From: Variovorax sp. ZS18.2.2
GTDB lineage: Bacteria > Pseudomonadota > Gammaproteobacteria > Burkholderiales > Burkholderiaceae_C
Length of the DNA: 64,000 nucleotides
Assembly (NCBI RefSeq): GCF_024701975.1
Contig: NZ_JANLNM010000001.1
Location: 806,001 to 870,000 of the forward strand
Reading direction: 5' to 3'
Shown here: positions 14,730-23,938 of the stretch, one piece after another
How the letters are laid out: every line of letters starts with the position of its first letter
Position numbering within the stretch: position 1 is the stretch's first letter
Position numbers and translations under genes: made by a program
Notes under the pieces: generated by a model
The model's database searches: none
Told to the model about the DNA's origin: nothing
Seen by the model: the letters and a program-made list of their open reading frames with translations, nothing else

Positions 14730-15362
14730 CTACAGCACGAACCAGCCCACAGCCACATAGTGGCTCGCCGTCCCCGCCAGCACGAACAGGTGCCACGCCC
14801 CGTGCGCATGCCGGAAGCCCTGGCGGTTCCGGTAGAACACCGTGCCCGCGGTGTAGAGCACGCCGCCGATCAGGAGCCACGCGAGCCCGCCGCTTTCGAG
14901 CCGCGCCGCCAGCGGCACGGCGGCCAGCACGCCGAGCCAGCCCATGCCGATGTACAGCGCGAGCGGGGGCTTCTGCGGCGCATCGCCATTGCTGTGTCGA
15001 GGCGGCCGCAGTTCACGCCAGATGCCGTAAAACGCAGCCCCCCAGATCGTCGCAAGCAGCAACCATCCCCAGAAGCCTTGCAGCGTGACGAGCGCGAACG
15101 GCGTGTACGTGCCCGCGATCAGCAGGTAGATCGCGCAGTGATCGGCCCGCTCCCACACGCGCTTCAGGCGCCCGCGCGTGCTGTGGAACAGCGTCGAGGC
15201 CGCATACAGCGCCACGGCCGACAGCGAAAAAACCAGCGCCCCCGCGATGCGCGCGGGGTCGCCGGTCGGCACGGTCTTGGCCAGCAGCAGCGCGGCCGCC
15301 GGCAGTGCAAGCACCAGGCCCAGCAGGTGGCTGTATCCGTTGAGTCGTTCGCCCGGATACAT
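14730..15362 (-). CDS. hemolysin III family / PAQR-like membrane protein
   Basis: 210-residue protein with seven hydrophobic helices. The family metal-site pattern is visible: STLFHS, ADHCAIYLLIAGTYTPF and the C-terminal HGAWHLFVLAGTASHY. Family members are related to eukaryotic PAQR receptors and are predicted zinc-dependent membrane hydrolases; the haemolysin name is historical. The ATG at 15362 gives MYPGERLNGYSH, a normal N-terminus. It lies 22 bases after the glycerophosphodiesterase gene in the same direction and could share its transcript. Confidence 0.88.
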   Translation of the reverse strand: MYPGERLNGYSHLLGLVLALPAAALLLAKTVPTGDPARIAGALVFSLSAVALYAASTLFHSTRGRLKRVWERADHCAIYLLIAGTYTPFALVTLQGFWGWLLLATIWGAAFYGIWRELRPPRHSNGDAPQKPPLALYIGMGWLGVLAAVPLAARLESGGLAWLLIGGVLYTAGTVFYRNRQGFRHAHGAWHLFVLAGTASHYVAVGWFVL

Positions 15363-15384
15363 GCGTGCCGCCTGCTGTCCAGCC

Positions 15385-16812
15385 TCAGCGGCCGGTTTCC
15401 TTCAGATACGTGGCGCGCGCCGCGAACGCCGTGTTCGCGAAGTCCGAAAACACGCCGTCGATGCCCGCGCGGAAGTACGCGAGGTACTCGGCCACCGGGT
15501 CGCCCTTGTAGACGCCCGCAAGGTAAGCCGCGGCCTCGTTGCGGAAGGTGTAGCTGTGCACGAACAGGCCGGCCTTGTGCGCGTCGGCGATCAGGGAGGT
15601 TGGCTTGATGGTGTTCACGTCGGCCAGTTTGCCGCCCGCCTTGAATGGAACGATGGTGTGCGCCATCACCTGCGGCTTCCAGGGGCCGATGCCGTCGGCA
15701 TAGGTCTTGACCTCGGCGAGGCCTGCGGGGGTGAGCATTTCGCCGAACCACTTCGGATTGCCGGCCAGCGTCCAGCTGTAGGGGCGGCCGTCCACGAAGG
15801 TGTAGACGTCGTTGGTGACGTAGCCCATCGCGCCGGTCTGGAAGTCGATCGTGTTGCCGTCAACCAGTTGCACCGCGCGGGCCTTCATGCCGGCCGAGCG
15901 CAGGTACTTCAGGCTCTCGGGCTCGAAGCTCTGCACGAAGATCGGCGCGTCCTTCCTGTTCAGGTCGTTGGCGGCCATGATCTTCAGGAGCGCGTCTTCC
16001 AGCGGATGGCTGCCGGCGACACCGCAGCCGTTGGCGATGGCCTGCGCGTTGTTCCAGATCGGGTTCTTGGTTTCCGGGTACACGGTGATCGTGCGGCCAG
16101 TGGACTTGGCCTTCGCCTTGGCAATGTCGATCACTTCCTGGAAGCTCAGGATCGGCAGCTTGCCGTTCAGGTCGGTCGGGCGCTGGTCGCGCGCGTCGTA
16201 GGTGGTGCCGGCGATCCACTGCTTGAGCTCGGCCATCGTGAAGTCGGTGATCGACCAGTCGTTGGTGTGATCCTCGCCGTCGACGATCAGCGACTTGAGC
16301 ACCGACTTCGGATCGGCCGGGTCGGTCAGGTCGCTCAGGTACTGCGGCGGGCCGTTATCGGCCACGGGCGGGTACTTCACGTCGACCAGCACGCCGGGCA
16401 CGGTGCGCTTGCGTCCCGCCACGGTGCTGTTGGTCTTGGCGACGTCGGCGATGTTGGTGTTGTCGCTGAGCCAGGGGTTGTGGCGCGCGACGAGCACGCA
16501 GTCCTTGGTGAGGTGCAGGTCGGTCTCGAGCGAGTCGGCACCGGCGTCGGCAGCTGCTTCATAGGCCTTCTGCGTTTCCTCGGGGAACAGGCCCGGGAGG
16601 CCCCGGTGGCCGATGACCAGCGGCACGGAGCCGTCGAGCGTGCCCAGCGGCGCAGGTTGGGGTGCCGGCGCCGGCGCGGGTGCCGACGGAATGATCGGGA
16701 ACACCGGGCCGTCGTTGCCACCGCCGCAGGCTGCAATGACGAGGCTGCCGCCGAGGGCGACGAGGGCCGCGCGCAGCGGACGGGGAGCGGGCGCAGGAAC
16801 GTTCTTTGTCAT
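15385..16812 (-). CDS. glycerophosphodiester phosphodiesterase lipoprotein
   Basis: 475-residue GDPD enzyme releasing glycerol-3-phosphate from glycerophosphodiesters. The N-terminus is a lipoprotein signal (LVIAAC), followed by an Ala/Pro-rich linker. The catalytic core holds VIGHRGLPGLFPEET (His-Arg), SLETDLHLTKD (Glu and Asp metal ligands) and VARHNPWL (general acid His). It resembles periplasmic GlpQ but is longer and membrane-anchored. It may supply phosphate or carbon from phospholipid head groups; I saw no clear Pho box in the 120-base upstream gap (16813-16932), which holds nothing else I recognise. Confidence 0.88.
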   Translation of the reverse strand: MTKNVPAPAPRPLRAALVALGGSLVIAACGGGNDGPVFPIIPSAPAPAPAPQPAPLGTLDGSVPLVIGHRGLPGLFPEETQKAYEAAADAGADSLETDLHLTKDCVLVARHNPWLSDNTNIADVAKTNSTVAGRKRTVPGVLVDVKYPPVADNGPPQYLSDLTDPADPKSVLKSLIVDGEDHTNDWSITDFTMAELKQWIAGTTYDARDQRPTDLNGKLPILSFQEVIDIAKAKAKSTGRTITVYPETKNPIWNNAQAIANGCGVAGSHPLEDALLKIMAANDLNRKDAPIFVQSFEPESLKYLRSAGMKARAVQLVDGNTIDFQTGAMGYVTNDVYTFVDGRPYSWTLAGNPKWFGEMLTPAGLAEVKTYADGIGPWKPQVMAHTIVPFKAGGKLADVNTIKPTSLIADAHKAGLFVHSYTFRNEAAAYLAGVYKGDPVAEYLAYFRAGIDGVFSDFANTAFAARATYLKETGR

Positions 16813-16932
16813 ATCTGGTTTTTCGAGTGTTTTGATGGGATGAAGGCGGGCGGATGCTAGGTTTGGCCCGTGACGGCATGGTGACCGGCGCAGCGCTGTG
16901 GCAGGCGCGCCGCACCTGCGGCCACCCGAACT

Positions 16933-18267
16933 TCAAAAGGCTTGTGCGTCGATCGTGCGCCGGACTTGAACGAGCGCATCGCGCAGCACGTCCAGCCCGA
17001 CCGACCCCAGCGCCAGGCGGATCGCATGCGGCACCTGCGCGGACGTCGCGAAAGGCTCGGCCGTCGACACCGAGATCCGGTCGCGCATGAGCGCCTGAGC
17101 CACCTGGTCGGCGCGCACCTCTTCGGCGAGCGGCAGCCACACGAAGTAGGACGACGGGTGGCGCACGCACCGCATGCCGGCGAAGACATCGGCGGCAATC
17201 GCCTGCCGGGCCATCGCATCGCTGCGTTTTTCCGCCTCGAGACGGGTGACGGTGCCGTCCTCGAGCCAGCCGCAGGCGATGGCCGTCATCAGGCTGGGTG
17301 TGTTCCAGGTGGTAGCCCGGATCGCGCGCTCGATCGCGGGCACCCATTCGCTGGGCGCGGCGACGAAGCCGACGCGCAGCCCGGTCGCGATGCTCTTGGA
17401 AATTCCCGAGACATAGACCGTCGATTCCGGGGCCAGCGTGGCCAGCGGCGCGGGCGCGTCCTCGGCGAGGAAGGCGTAGGCCGCGTCCTCGATGATGAGC
17501 AGCCCGTGCCGGCGGGCAATCGCCACCAGTTGCCGCCGTCGGCTCGCGCTCATCACCCAGCCGAGCGGGTTGTGCAATGTCGGCATCGCATAGATGGCGC
17601 GCACCCGGCGGCTCTTGCACAGCCGCTCCAGCGCGTCGAGGTCGGGGCCGTAACCGGCTGCGGGAATCGGCGCCAGCTCCAGGCGATGCGCTTCGGCCAG
17701 CACTTTGAAACCCGGATAGGTCAGCGCGTCGGTCGCGACCACGTCGCCCGGTTGCAGCAGCGCCATGACGGTCGTGGCAAGCCCGTGCTGGGCGCCGCTC
17801 ACGAGCATCACCTGGTCCGCATTCACGACGAGGCCGCGCGATGCGAGGTGCCCAGCCACGATCGCGCGTTCGTGCGGGCGACCGCCGTGCGGCTGGTAGC
17901 GCAGCAGCGCTTCCAGGTCACCCGAGGCGGCGAGCTGGCGCAATCCTGCGCGCAGCATTTCGGCCTGACCCGGCAGCGACGGGTAGTTGAAGTTCAGGTC
18001 GACCATGCCCGAGGCCGCTGCATGCTGGTCGATGCCCAGGCCCCGGGGCAGCAGGCTCTCCCGCACGAAGGTGCCGCGGCCGGTCTCGCCGCTGACAAGG
18101 CCCATCGCCTGCAGCTCCGCATAGACGCGGCCTGCGGTGACGAGGGCCAGACCTTTCTGGGCCGCGAGTTTGCGAACGGTCGGCAGGCGCGTGCCCGGAG
18201 GCAGACTGCCTTCGCGAATCTGCGCGGCGAGCGCATCGACCAACTGCTTGTAGCGGGCTTGAGGCAT
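16933..18267 (-). CDS. MocR-type PLP-dependent regulator (GntR helix-turn-helix plus aminotransferase domain)
   Basis: 444-residue fusion of an N-terminal GntR winged helix (LVDALAAQIREGSLPPGTRL and PTVRKLAAQKGLALVTAGRV) with a fold-type I aminotransferase-like domain. The PLP lysine is in VSGISKSIATGLRVGF, and the substrate arginine region is near the C-terminus. MocR proteins are usually transcription factors that sense PLP or an amino compound rather than working aminotransferases. The start at 18267 (MPQARYKQL) was chosen because it begins at the DNA-binding domain. It is divergent from a DJ-1/PfpI gene 61 bases away, its likely target. Confidence 0.88.
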   Translation of the reverse strand: MPQARYKQLVDALAAQIREGSLPPGTRLPTVRKLAAQKGLALVTAGRVYAELQAMGLVSGETGRGTFVRESLLPRGLGIDQHAAASGMVDLNFNYPSLPGQAEMLRAGLRQLAASGDLEALLRYQPHGGRPHERAIVAGHLASRGLVVNADQVMLVSGAQHGLATTVMALLQPGDVVATDALTYPGFKVLAEAHRLELAPIPAAGYGPDLDALERLCKSRRVRAIYAMPTLHNPLGWVMSASRRRQLVAIARRHGLLIIEDAAYAFLAEDAPAPLATLAPESTVYVSGISKSIATGLRVGFVAAPSEWVPAIERAIRATTWNTPSLMTAIACGWLEDGTVTRLEAEKRSDAMARQAIAADVFAGMRCVRHPSSYFVWLPLAEEVRADQVAQALMRDRISVSTAEPFATSAQVPHAIRLALGSVGLDVLRDALVQVRRTIDAQAF

Positions 18268-18328
18268 GCGGCAATGTATCCATGACAATTTTTTGATTGT
18301 ATTGATCGACATGCCTACGATGCGGCCC
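18268..18328. promoter_or_regulatory. MocR/DJ-1 divergent promoter region
   Basis: 61-base AT-rich gap between two divergent starts. It contains a short inverted repeat ACAAT-TTTTTG-ATTGT at 18285-18300 and a nearby direct echo TTGATTGT / TTGAT. The arms are short, so this is only a candidate MocR site; the shared position between the two starts is the stronger evidence. Confidence 0.35.
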
Positions 18329-18946
18329 ATGCACATCGCCATCCTCACTTTCGAAGGCTTCAACGAGCTCGACTCGCTCATCGCGCTCGGCATCCTCAAC
18401 CGCATCAAGACGCCGGGCTGGCGCGTGTCGATCGCGAGCCCGACCGCGCGCGTGCGTTCGATGAACGGCGTGGTGCTCGAAGCACAGGCATCCCTGCGCG
18501 AAGCCAGCGAGGCCGATGCGGTCATCGTCGGCAGCGGCGTGCAGACGCGCGAGGTGGTCGCCGATGCGGGCTTGATGGCGCAGTTGCAGCTCGACCCATC
18601 GCGGCAGCTTCTGGGCGCGCAGTGTTCCGGTGCGCTGGTGCTGGCCAAGCTCGGTTTGCTCGATGGTGTTCCGGCCTGCACGGACCTGACGACCAAGCCG
18701 TGGGTCGAGGCCGCCGGCGTCGATGTGCTGAACCAGCCCTTCGTTGCGAACGGCAACGTGGCGACGGCGGGCGGTTGCCTGGCATCGCAGTACCTGGCGG
18801 CGTGGGTCATCGCCCGACTGGCAGGCGTCGAGGCGGCGCGTGGCGCGATGCACTACGTGGCGCCCGTGGGAGAGAAGGAAGACTACGTCGAGCGCGCGAT
18901 GCGAAACATCACGCCGTTCCTGGCGCCAGCGCCCATCGCCGCCTGA
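18329..18946 (+). CDS. DJ-1/PfpI family protein (isonitrile hydratase-like)
   Basis: 205-residue DJ-1/PfpI-fold protein. The nucleophile elbow is GAQCSGALVLAKLGLLDG (Cys99), and the N-terminal FEGFNELDSL carries the conserved acidic residue next to that Cys. This layout resembles isonitrile hydratase and other ThiJ-type enzymes rather than proteases. In-frame ATGs also occur at 18311 and 18320; 18329 is preferred since it begins directly with the first beta strand. No strong ribosome binding site is visible. It is probably controlled by the divergent MocR gene. Confidence 0.8.
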   Translation: MHIAILTFEGFNELDSLIALGILNRIKTPGWRVSIASPTARVRSMNGVVLEAQASLREASEADAVIVGSGVQTREVVADAGLMAQLQLDPSRQLLGAQCSGALVLAKLGLLDGVPACTDLTTKPWVEAAGVDVLNQPFVANGNVATAGGCLASQYLAAWVIARLAGVEAARGAMHYVAPVGEKEDYVERAMRNITPFLAPAPIAA

Positions 18947-18984
18947 GACCGGAGGCGGGCAGCGCGGCGCGTACATTCGCGCGC

Positions 18985-19854
18985 ATGGATACGCGATACC
19001 TGCAGAGCTTCGTCGCCGTGGTCGAACTGGGTTCGATGGCCGAGGCCGCGCGCCGGCTCGACCTGACGCCCGCCGCGATTGCCGCGCGCGTGAAGGCGCT
19101 CGAAGACGACATCGGCGTGCCGCTGGTGCAGCGCGCCGGCCGCTCGGTGCGCCCCACCGAGGCGGGCCTCCAGATGCTCGACCGCGCGCGCAACGTGCTG
19201 CGCGAAGTGCGCGACCTGCGCGCCGCCACCAGCGGCGGCGTCTCGCTCGGCGAGCTGCGGCTGGGCGTGTTCATCTCGGCGCTCACCGGCGTGCTGCCGC
19301 CGGTGCTCGAGCGCCTCTACGCGCGCTTTCCCGACCTCTCGGTGTTCGTGGCGCCCGGCAGTTCGGTGGAGCTGTGCCGGCAGGTGGCGAGCGGCGCGCT
19401 CGATGCGGCCATCGTGGTCGAGCCGCAGTTCGCCGTCGGCAAGGGCTGCAGCTTCGAGACGCTGCTCGAGGAGCCGCTGGTGGTAGTGGCGCCCGAGGCC
19501 ATGGCGCACCGCGCGGCGCACGAACTGCTGGCCACCGAACCCTTCATCCGCTACGACCGCTCGGTGCTGGGCGGACAACTCGCCGACCGGTACCTGCGCG
19601 ACCACGGCATCCGCGTGCGGCAGCGGCTGGAGATCGACAGCCTCATGGCCGTCGCCGCGCTCGTGGGGCGAGGCCTGGGTGTCGCGCTGCTGCCCGACTG
19701 GGCGCCGATGTGGCGCGCCGGCATGAGCATCGCGCGCGTGCCGTTGCCCGAGCGGGCGCCGGTGCGGCGCGTGGGGCTCATCTGGGCGGCGCAGGGGCCG
19801 CGCGCGGCGCTCGCGCAGGCGCTGCTGGCTGAGGCGAAAGCCGTCTTCAGTTAA
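18985..19854 (+). CDS. LysR family transcriptional regulator
   Basis: 289-residue LysR regulator. The helix-turn-helix is SMAEAARRLDLTPAAIAARV, followed by the usual effector-binding domain from about residue 90. It follows the DJ-1 gene after 38 bases and its stop codon abuts, with no spacer, the stop codon of the converging dehydratase gene. The best target is the dehydratase/Bug-receptor operon (19855-22627), whose promoter carries a perfect palindrome. That assignment is inferred from the frequent LysR-Bug-receptor linkage in this group. Confidence 0.88.
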   Translation: MDTRYLQSFVAVVELGSMAEAARRLDLTPAAIAARVKALEDDIGVPLVQRAGRSVRPTEAGLQMLDRARNVLREVRDLRAATSGGVSLGELRLGVFISALTGVLPPVLERLYARFPDLSVFVAPGSSVELCRQVASGALDAAIVVEPQFAVGKGCSFETLLEEPLVVVAPEAMAHRAAHELLATEPFIRYDRSVLGGQLADRYLRDHGIRVRQRLEIDSLMAVAALVGRGLGVALLPDWAPMWRAGMSIARVPLPERAPVRRVGLIWAAQGPRAALAQALLAEAKAVFS

Positions 19855-21609
19855 TTAGCGCGGCACCTTGCCGACCGTATTCGGCGCGCGCAGGAAGTCG
19901 AAGTCCACGCCCTTGTCCGCCTGCGTCACCGTCTGCAGGAAGAGCTTCTTGTAGCCGCGGTCGGCCGTCGGCTCGATCACCACCGTTTCCTTCGCGCGGC
20001 GCGCGAGTTCGTCGTCGGACACCAGCAGCGAAATCTCGCGCTTCGCCACGCTGAGCCGGATGCGGTCGCCGCTCTGCACATAAGCCAGCGGCCCGCCGAT
20101 GGCCGATTCCGGCGTGACATGCAGCACGATGGTGCCGAAGGCCGTGCCGCTCATGCGGCCGTCGGAGATGCGCACGATGTCCTTTACGCCGGCCCGCGCG
20201 AGCTTGCGCGGAATGGGGATGTAGCCGGCTTCGGGCATGCCCGGCGCGCCCTTGGGGCCGATGTTCTTGAGCACCAGGATGTCGTCGGCCGTCACGTCGA
20301 GCGCGTCGCTGTCGATGCGCGTCACCAGGTCTTCGGCGTTCTCGAACACCACCGCGCGGCCTTCGTGTTCCATGAGCTTCGCATCGGCGGCCGACTGCTT
20401 GATGATCGCGCCGCCCGGCGCGAGGTTGCCCCACAGCACCGCGATGCCGCCCTGCGGATAGATCGGCTGGCTCGCGGGCCGCACCACGTCCTGTTTGAAG
20501 CCCGGACCGGCGCGTTCGATCTCCTCGCCGAGCGTGCGGCCGGTGACCGTGAGCGCGTCCAGATGCAGCAGCGGCTTCAGTTCGCGCAGCAGCGTTGCCG
20601 TGCCGCCCGCGGCGTGGAAGTCTTCCATGTAGTGCTGGCCCGAGGGCTTCAGGTCGAGCAGCACCGGCGTCTCGCGGCCCATGCGGTCGAGCGCGAGCAG
20701 GTCGATGTCCAGGCCCATGCGCCCCGCGATGGCCGCGAGATGCACGATGCCGTTGGTCGAGCCGCCGATGGCCAGCAGCACGCGCATCGCGTTCTCGAAT
20801 GCGGCGGGCGTCAGCACCTTGTCGATGGTGAGCCGGTCGCGCGCGATCTGCACCGCCTGAGCGCCGGTCTGCTCGGCGATGCGGATGCGGTCGGCGGTCA
20901 CGGCCGGCGGCGATGCGCCGCCGGGCATCGTCATGCCCAGCGCCTCGGCGATGCAGGCCATGGTGCTGGCCGTGCCCATCACCGAGCAGGTGCCCACGCT
21001 GGCCACGAGCTGGTTGTTGACGTCGGCGGTTTCCTCGATGTCGATCTCGCCCGCGCGGTACTTGCCCCAGTAGCGGCGGCAGTCGGTGCAGGCGCCCACG
21101 CGCTCGCCGCGGTGGCTGCCGGTGAGCATCGAGCCGGTGATGAGCTGGATCGACGGCAGCCCCGCCGAGGCTGCACCCATCAGCTGCGCGGGCACGGTCT
21201 TGTCGCAGCCGCCGATGAGCACCACCGCGTCCATGGGCTGCGCGCGGACCATTTCCTCGGTGTCCATCGACATCAGGTTGCGCAGGTACATGCTGGTCGG
21301 CGCGGCGAAGCTTTCGTGCACCGAGATCGTCGGAAAGTCCATCGGCAAACCGCCTGCGAGCATCACACCGCGCTTGACCGCTTCGATGAGTTGCGGCGCA
21401 TTGCCGTGGCACGGGTTGTAGGCGCTCCCGGTGTTGGCGATGCCGACCACGGGGCGGTCGAGTGCCGCGTCGGTGTAGCCGGCGCCCTTGATGAAGGCCT
21501 TGCGCAGGAACAGCGAGAAGCCGCGGTCGCCGTAGCTGGTCAGGCCCTTGCGCATGCCTGCGTTGTTGTCGGGGGCGCTGTCGTCGGGCTCGAAGGGTGA
21601 ATCTGGCAT
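19855..21609 (-). CDS. IlvD/Edd family dehydratase (sugar-acid or dihydroxy-acid type)
   Basis: 584-residue iron-sulfur dehydratase that converts a 2,3-dihydroxy acid to a 2-keto acid. The three cluster cysteines are visible: NPCHGN (Cys67), GGCDKTVP (Cys135) and GTCSVMGTASTM (Cys208). An extra pair, CTDC at about 174-177, occurs in sugar-acid dehydratases such as L-arabinonate dehydratase. Together with the Bug-receptor neighbour this favours a catabolic sugar-acid enzyme over the biosynthetic IlvD. The gene is transcribed 22 bases after the receptor gene. Exact substrate unknown. Confidence 0.85.
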   Translation of the reverse strand: MPDSPFEPDDSAPDNNAGMRKGLTSYGDRGFSLFLRKAFIKGAGYTDAALDRPVVGIANTGSAYNPCHGNAPQLIEAVKRGVMLAGGLPMDFPTISVHESFAAPTSMYLRNLMSMDTEEMVRAQPMDAVVLIGGCDKTVPAQLMGAASAGLPSIQLITGSMLTGSHRGERVGACTDCRRYWGKYRAGEIDIEETADVNNQLVASVGTCSVMGTASTMACIAEALGMTMPGGASPPAVTADRIRIAEQTGAQAVQIARDRLTIDKVLTPAAFENAMRVLLAIGGSTNGIVHLAAIAGRMGLDIDLLALDRMGRETPVLLDLKPSGQHYMEDFHAAGGTATLLRELKPLLHLDALTVTGRTLGEEIERAGPGFKQDVVRPASQPIYPQGGIAVLWGNLAPGGAIIKQSAADAKLMEHEGRAVVFENAEDLVTRIDSDALDVTADDILVLKNIGPKGAPGMPEAGYIPIPRKLARAGVKDIVRISDGRMSGTAFGTIVLHVTPESAIGGPLAYVQSGDRIRLSVAKREISLLVSDDELARRAKETVVIEPTADRGYKKLFLQTVTQADKGVDFDFLRAPNTVGKVPR

Positions 21610-21631
21610 GGGTGTTGTCGTGGGTTGTCTG

Positions 21632-22627
21632 TTATTCGTCGGACTTGATATTGGACTCGGTGATCACTTTTTTCCAGCGCGCCACCTCGGCCTGGATCTG
21701 TTCGGCCGATTGCGCGGGCGTGGTGGGCGGCGCTGCGTACACGCCTTGCTTGAGCAGCATTTCCTTCGCCTCGGGCGACTGCACGACCTTGGCCAGCGCT
21801 TCGTTGAGCCGCGCGACGATGGCTGCCGGCGTGCCCGCCGGCGCGAGCACGCCGAAGGTCGAGCTCACCTCCAGGTTCGGCACGCCGGCCTCGGCCGCCG
21901 AGGGCACGTCGGGCAGCATCGAGATGCGCTGCGGCGTGGCAACAGCCAGCGCGCGCAGCTTGTTCGAAGTGATGAAGGGCAGCGAGGCCGGCGCGGTCTC
22001 GACCATCGTGTTGACCTGCCCGGCAACCATGTCGGTCATCGCGGGGCCGCTGCCCTTGTAGGCGATGTGCGTCATGCGGATGCCGGCCTCGCGCTGGAAG
22101 AGCTCGGCCGCCATGCGCTGCGGCGAGCCCGCGCCCGACGAAGCGTAGTTGAGCTTGTCGGGGTTGGCCTTGGCGTAGGCGATGAATTCCTTCAGCGTCG
22201 TCGCGGGCACCTGCGGATTCACCACGATCACCAGCGGCACCGAGCCGACGACCATCACCGGCGCGAAGTCCTTCGTGAGGTCGTAGCGCAGGCGCCCTTT
22301 CTCCAGCGTCGCCATGGTCGCGTGCGAGGTCAGCGCACCCATCAGCAGCGTGTAGCCGTCGGCCGGCGCACGTGCCACGGCCTCGGCGCCGATGTTGCCG
22401 CCCGCACCGCCGCGGTTGTCCACCACCACCTGCTGGCCCAGTTGCTCGCCGAGCTTGAGCGCGACGATGCGCCCGATCACGTCGGTGGCGCCGCCGGGCG
22501 GGTAGGGGATCACTAGCTTGACGGGCTTGTCGGGGTAGGCGGCCAGCGCGGGCGGGGCACATGCCGCAAGGGCTGCGGCCAGGCAGGCCTGCAGCGCCCG
22601 GCGGCGCGGGAATCGAGGGGCTTTCAT
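21632..22627 (-). CDS. Bug/TctC-type tripartite tricarboxylate transporter substrate-binding protein
   Basis: 331-residue periplasmic receptor. The signal peptide ends around [12 protein letters not shown], and the hallmark segments [15 protein letters not shown] and [14 protein letters not shown] form the carboxylate-binding loops. The C-terminus ([14 protein letters not shown]) is typical. It is the first gene of the operon with the IlvD/Edd dehydratase, so its ligand is likely the same hydroxy- or sugar acid. GGAGACA lies about 10 bases before the ATG. No TctA or TctB permease gene is nearby, as is common for the expanded Bug family, so uptake must borrow a permease from elsewhere. Confidence 0.9.
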   Translation of the reverse strand: MKAPRFPRRRALQACLAAALAACAPPALAAYPDKPVKLVIPYPPGGATDVIGRIVALKLGEQLGQQVVVDNRGGAGGNIGAEAVARAPADGYTLLMGALTSHATMATLEKGRLRYDLTKDFAPVMVVGSVPLVIVVNPQVPATTLKEFIAYAKANPDKLNYASSGAGSPQRMAAELFQREAGIRMTHIAYKGSGPAMTDMVAGQVNTMVETAPASLPFITSNKLRALAVATPQRISMLPDVPSAAEAGVPNLEVSSTFGVLAPAGTPAAIVARLNEALAKVVQSPEAKEMLLKQGVYAAPPTTPAQSAEQIQAEVARWKKVITESNIKSDE

Positions 22628-22928
22628 CTTGTGTTGTCTCCAGTTCGCTCTCGGTGCGCAGTGTTGCCTGTGGGGCGTGCGCGTTGGAGCGGCTGGAGCA
22701 AGGACACAAGATAAAGATTCTTGTGTGTGCGGCGAGGCGCAGTGTGGGCCTGCCGCTGGAAATGATTTCGCGCACGGACGCCGCTTCGATGCCCGCAGTC
22801 GGGCAAACCCGATTACCACCTTTGTTTCAAATCCTTACGATCCGTTCGCCGGGCTTCTTCCGGTGGCCGACCCGTGCTCTGGCGCGCAATTTGCACTGTG
22901 TTGACCTTCTCAACCCGAGGGAGAGTTC
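22628..22928. promoter_or_regulatory. 301-base divergent intergenic region
   Basis: Separates the minus-strand receptor/dehydratase operon from the plus-strand TRAP receptor. It holds a perfect 8-bp-arm palindrome (22704-22726, listed separately) and a strong ribosome binding site GAGGGAGAG just before 22929. Short open frames cross it but none has coding features. I see no gene or RNA element here. Confidence 0.6.
22704..22726. promoter_or_regulatory. perfect palindrome, candidate operator
   Basis: ACACAAGA-TAAAGAT-TCTTGTGT, 8-bp perfect arms with an AT-rich 7-base spacer, 77 bases upstream of the Bug-receptor ATG. It contains an inner T-N11-A arrangement compatible with LysR binding, but LacI or GntR proteins would also fit. 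Likely controls the dehydratase operon, perhaps through the LysR at 18985. Confidence 0.6.
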
Positions 22929-23930
22929 ATGAAATGCTTCTTGCCGTGGCGCCGGGCGGGCGTCCTGCTGATGGCACTGGGTGGCGTTGTCGCGAGCGCG
23001 GCCGCCCAGGCGCAGGTGCTGCAATTGAAATGGGGCCACGTCTTCGAGCCCGGCAGCATCTTTCACCAGCAGGCGGAGCTGGCGGCACGCAAGATCGGCG
23101 AGCAGTCCGAGGGCAAGATCAAGATCGAGGTGGTGCCCTCGTCCAAGCTGGGGCAGGAGGGCGACTTCGCCCTGATGCTTGCGAACGATTCCATGCAGAT
23201 CGCCTATGTCGGGCAGGCCACGCTGGCAGAGGGCTATCCGCCATTGCGGCTGGGCAGCTACCCCTTCGCCTTCAAGGACCTCGCCCACATGCGCAAGTAC
23301 CTCGCGAGCCCGCTGCTCGCGGAGCTGATGAAGGGCTACGACGAGAAGAGCGGCAACCACATGGTCGCCCCGGTGTACTACGGCGCGCGGCAGGTCACGT
23401 CGAACAAGCCGTTGCTGAAGCCCGAGGACTTTCGCGACCTGCGCCTGTACGTGCCCGATGCCTCGGCCTACCAGCTCTTCGCCACCGCGCTGGACGCCAA
23501 GCCCATCACGCTGCCCTTCATGAGCCTCTACGGCTCGCTCAAGAAGGGCGAAGTGGAAGCGCAGGAAAACCCGCTGGGCACGGTGAAGGACAAGCGCCTC
23601 TACGAGGTGCAGAAATACGTGCAGCTGACCGGGCACATCTACGACACGCTGGGCATCGTCATTGGCAAGGCTGCATGGGGGAAGCTGACGCCGGCGCAGC
23701 AGGCGATGGTCGAGAAGACGCTCGTGGAAACCGCCAAGTGGACCAACGTCGGCGTGATCGCCGGCGAGCTGGAAGACGAGCAGTTCCTGCGCAGCAAGGG
23801 CATGACGGTCTCGCCGGTCAACCGGCTGCCCTTCCTGGAGCGCATCGCCAAGCGCTCGACGCCCGAGCAGTTCGGCGCGCGGCCGGGCGACTACGCGAAG
23901 CTGCAGGCATTGAGCAGCGGCGCGAACTGA
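22929..23930 (+). CDS. TRAP transporter solute receptor, DctP family (orphan)
   Basis: 333-residue periplasmic binding protein. A Sec signal peptide (to about SAAAQAQ) is followed by LQLKWGHVFEPGSIFHQQA and the DctP core; the ligand-carboxylate arginine region is NHMVAPVYYGARQVTS. TRAP systems import carboxylates using a sodium gradient. The membrane subunits DctQ and DctM should be adjacent but are absent. The next gene is a converging LysR regulator 8 bases away. The protein may serve a distant permease or act in sensing. Confidence 0.88.
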   Translation: MKCFLPWRRAGVLLMALGGVVASAAAQAQVLQLKWGHVFEPGSIFHQQAELAARKIGEQSEGKIKIEVVPSSKLGQEGDFALMLANDSMQIAYVGQATLAEGYPPLRLGSYPFAFKDLAHMRKYLASPLLAELMKGYDEKSGNHMVAPVYYGARQVTSNKPLLKPEDFRDLRLYVPDASAYQLFATALDAKPITLPFMSLYGSLKKGEVEAQENPLGTVKDKRLYEVQKYVQLTGHIYDTLGIVIGKAAWGKLTPAQQAMVEKTLVETAKWTNVGVIAGELEDEQFLRSKGMTVSPVNRLPFLERIAKRSTPEQFGARPGDYAKLQALSSGAN

Positions 23931-23938
23931 GCGAGCCG

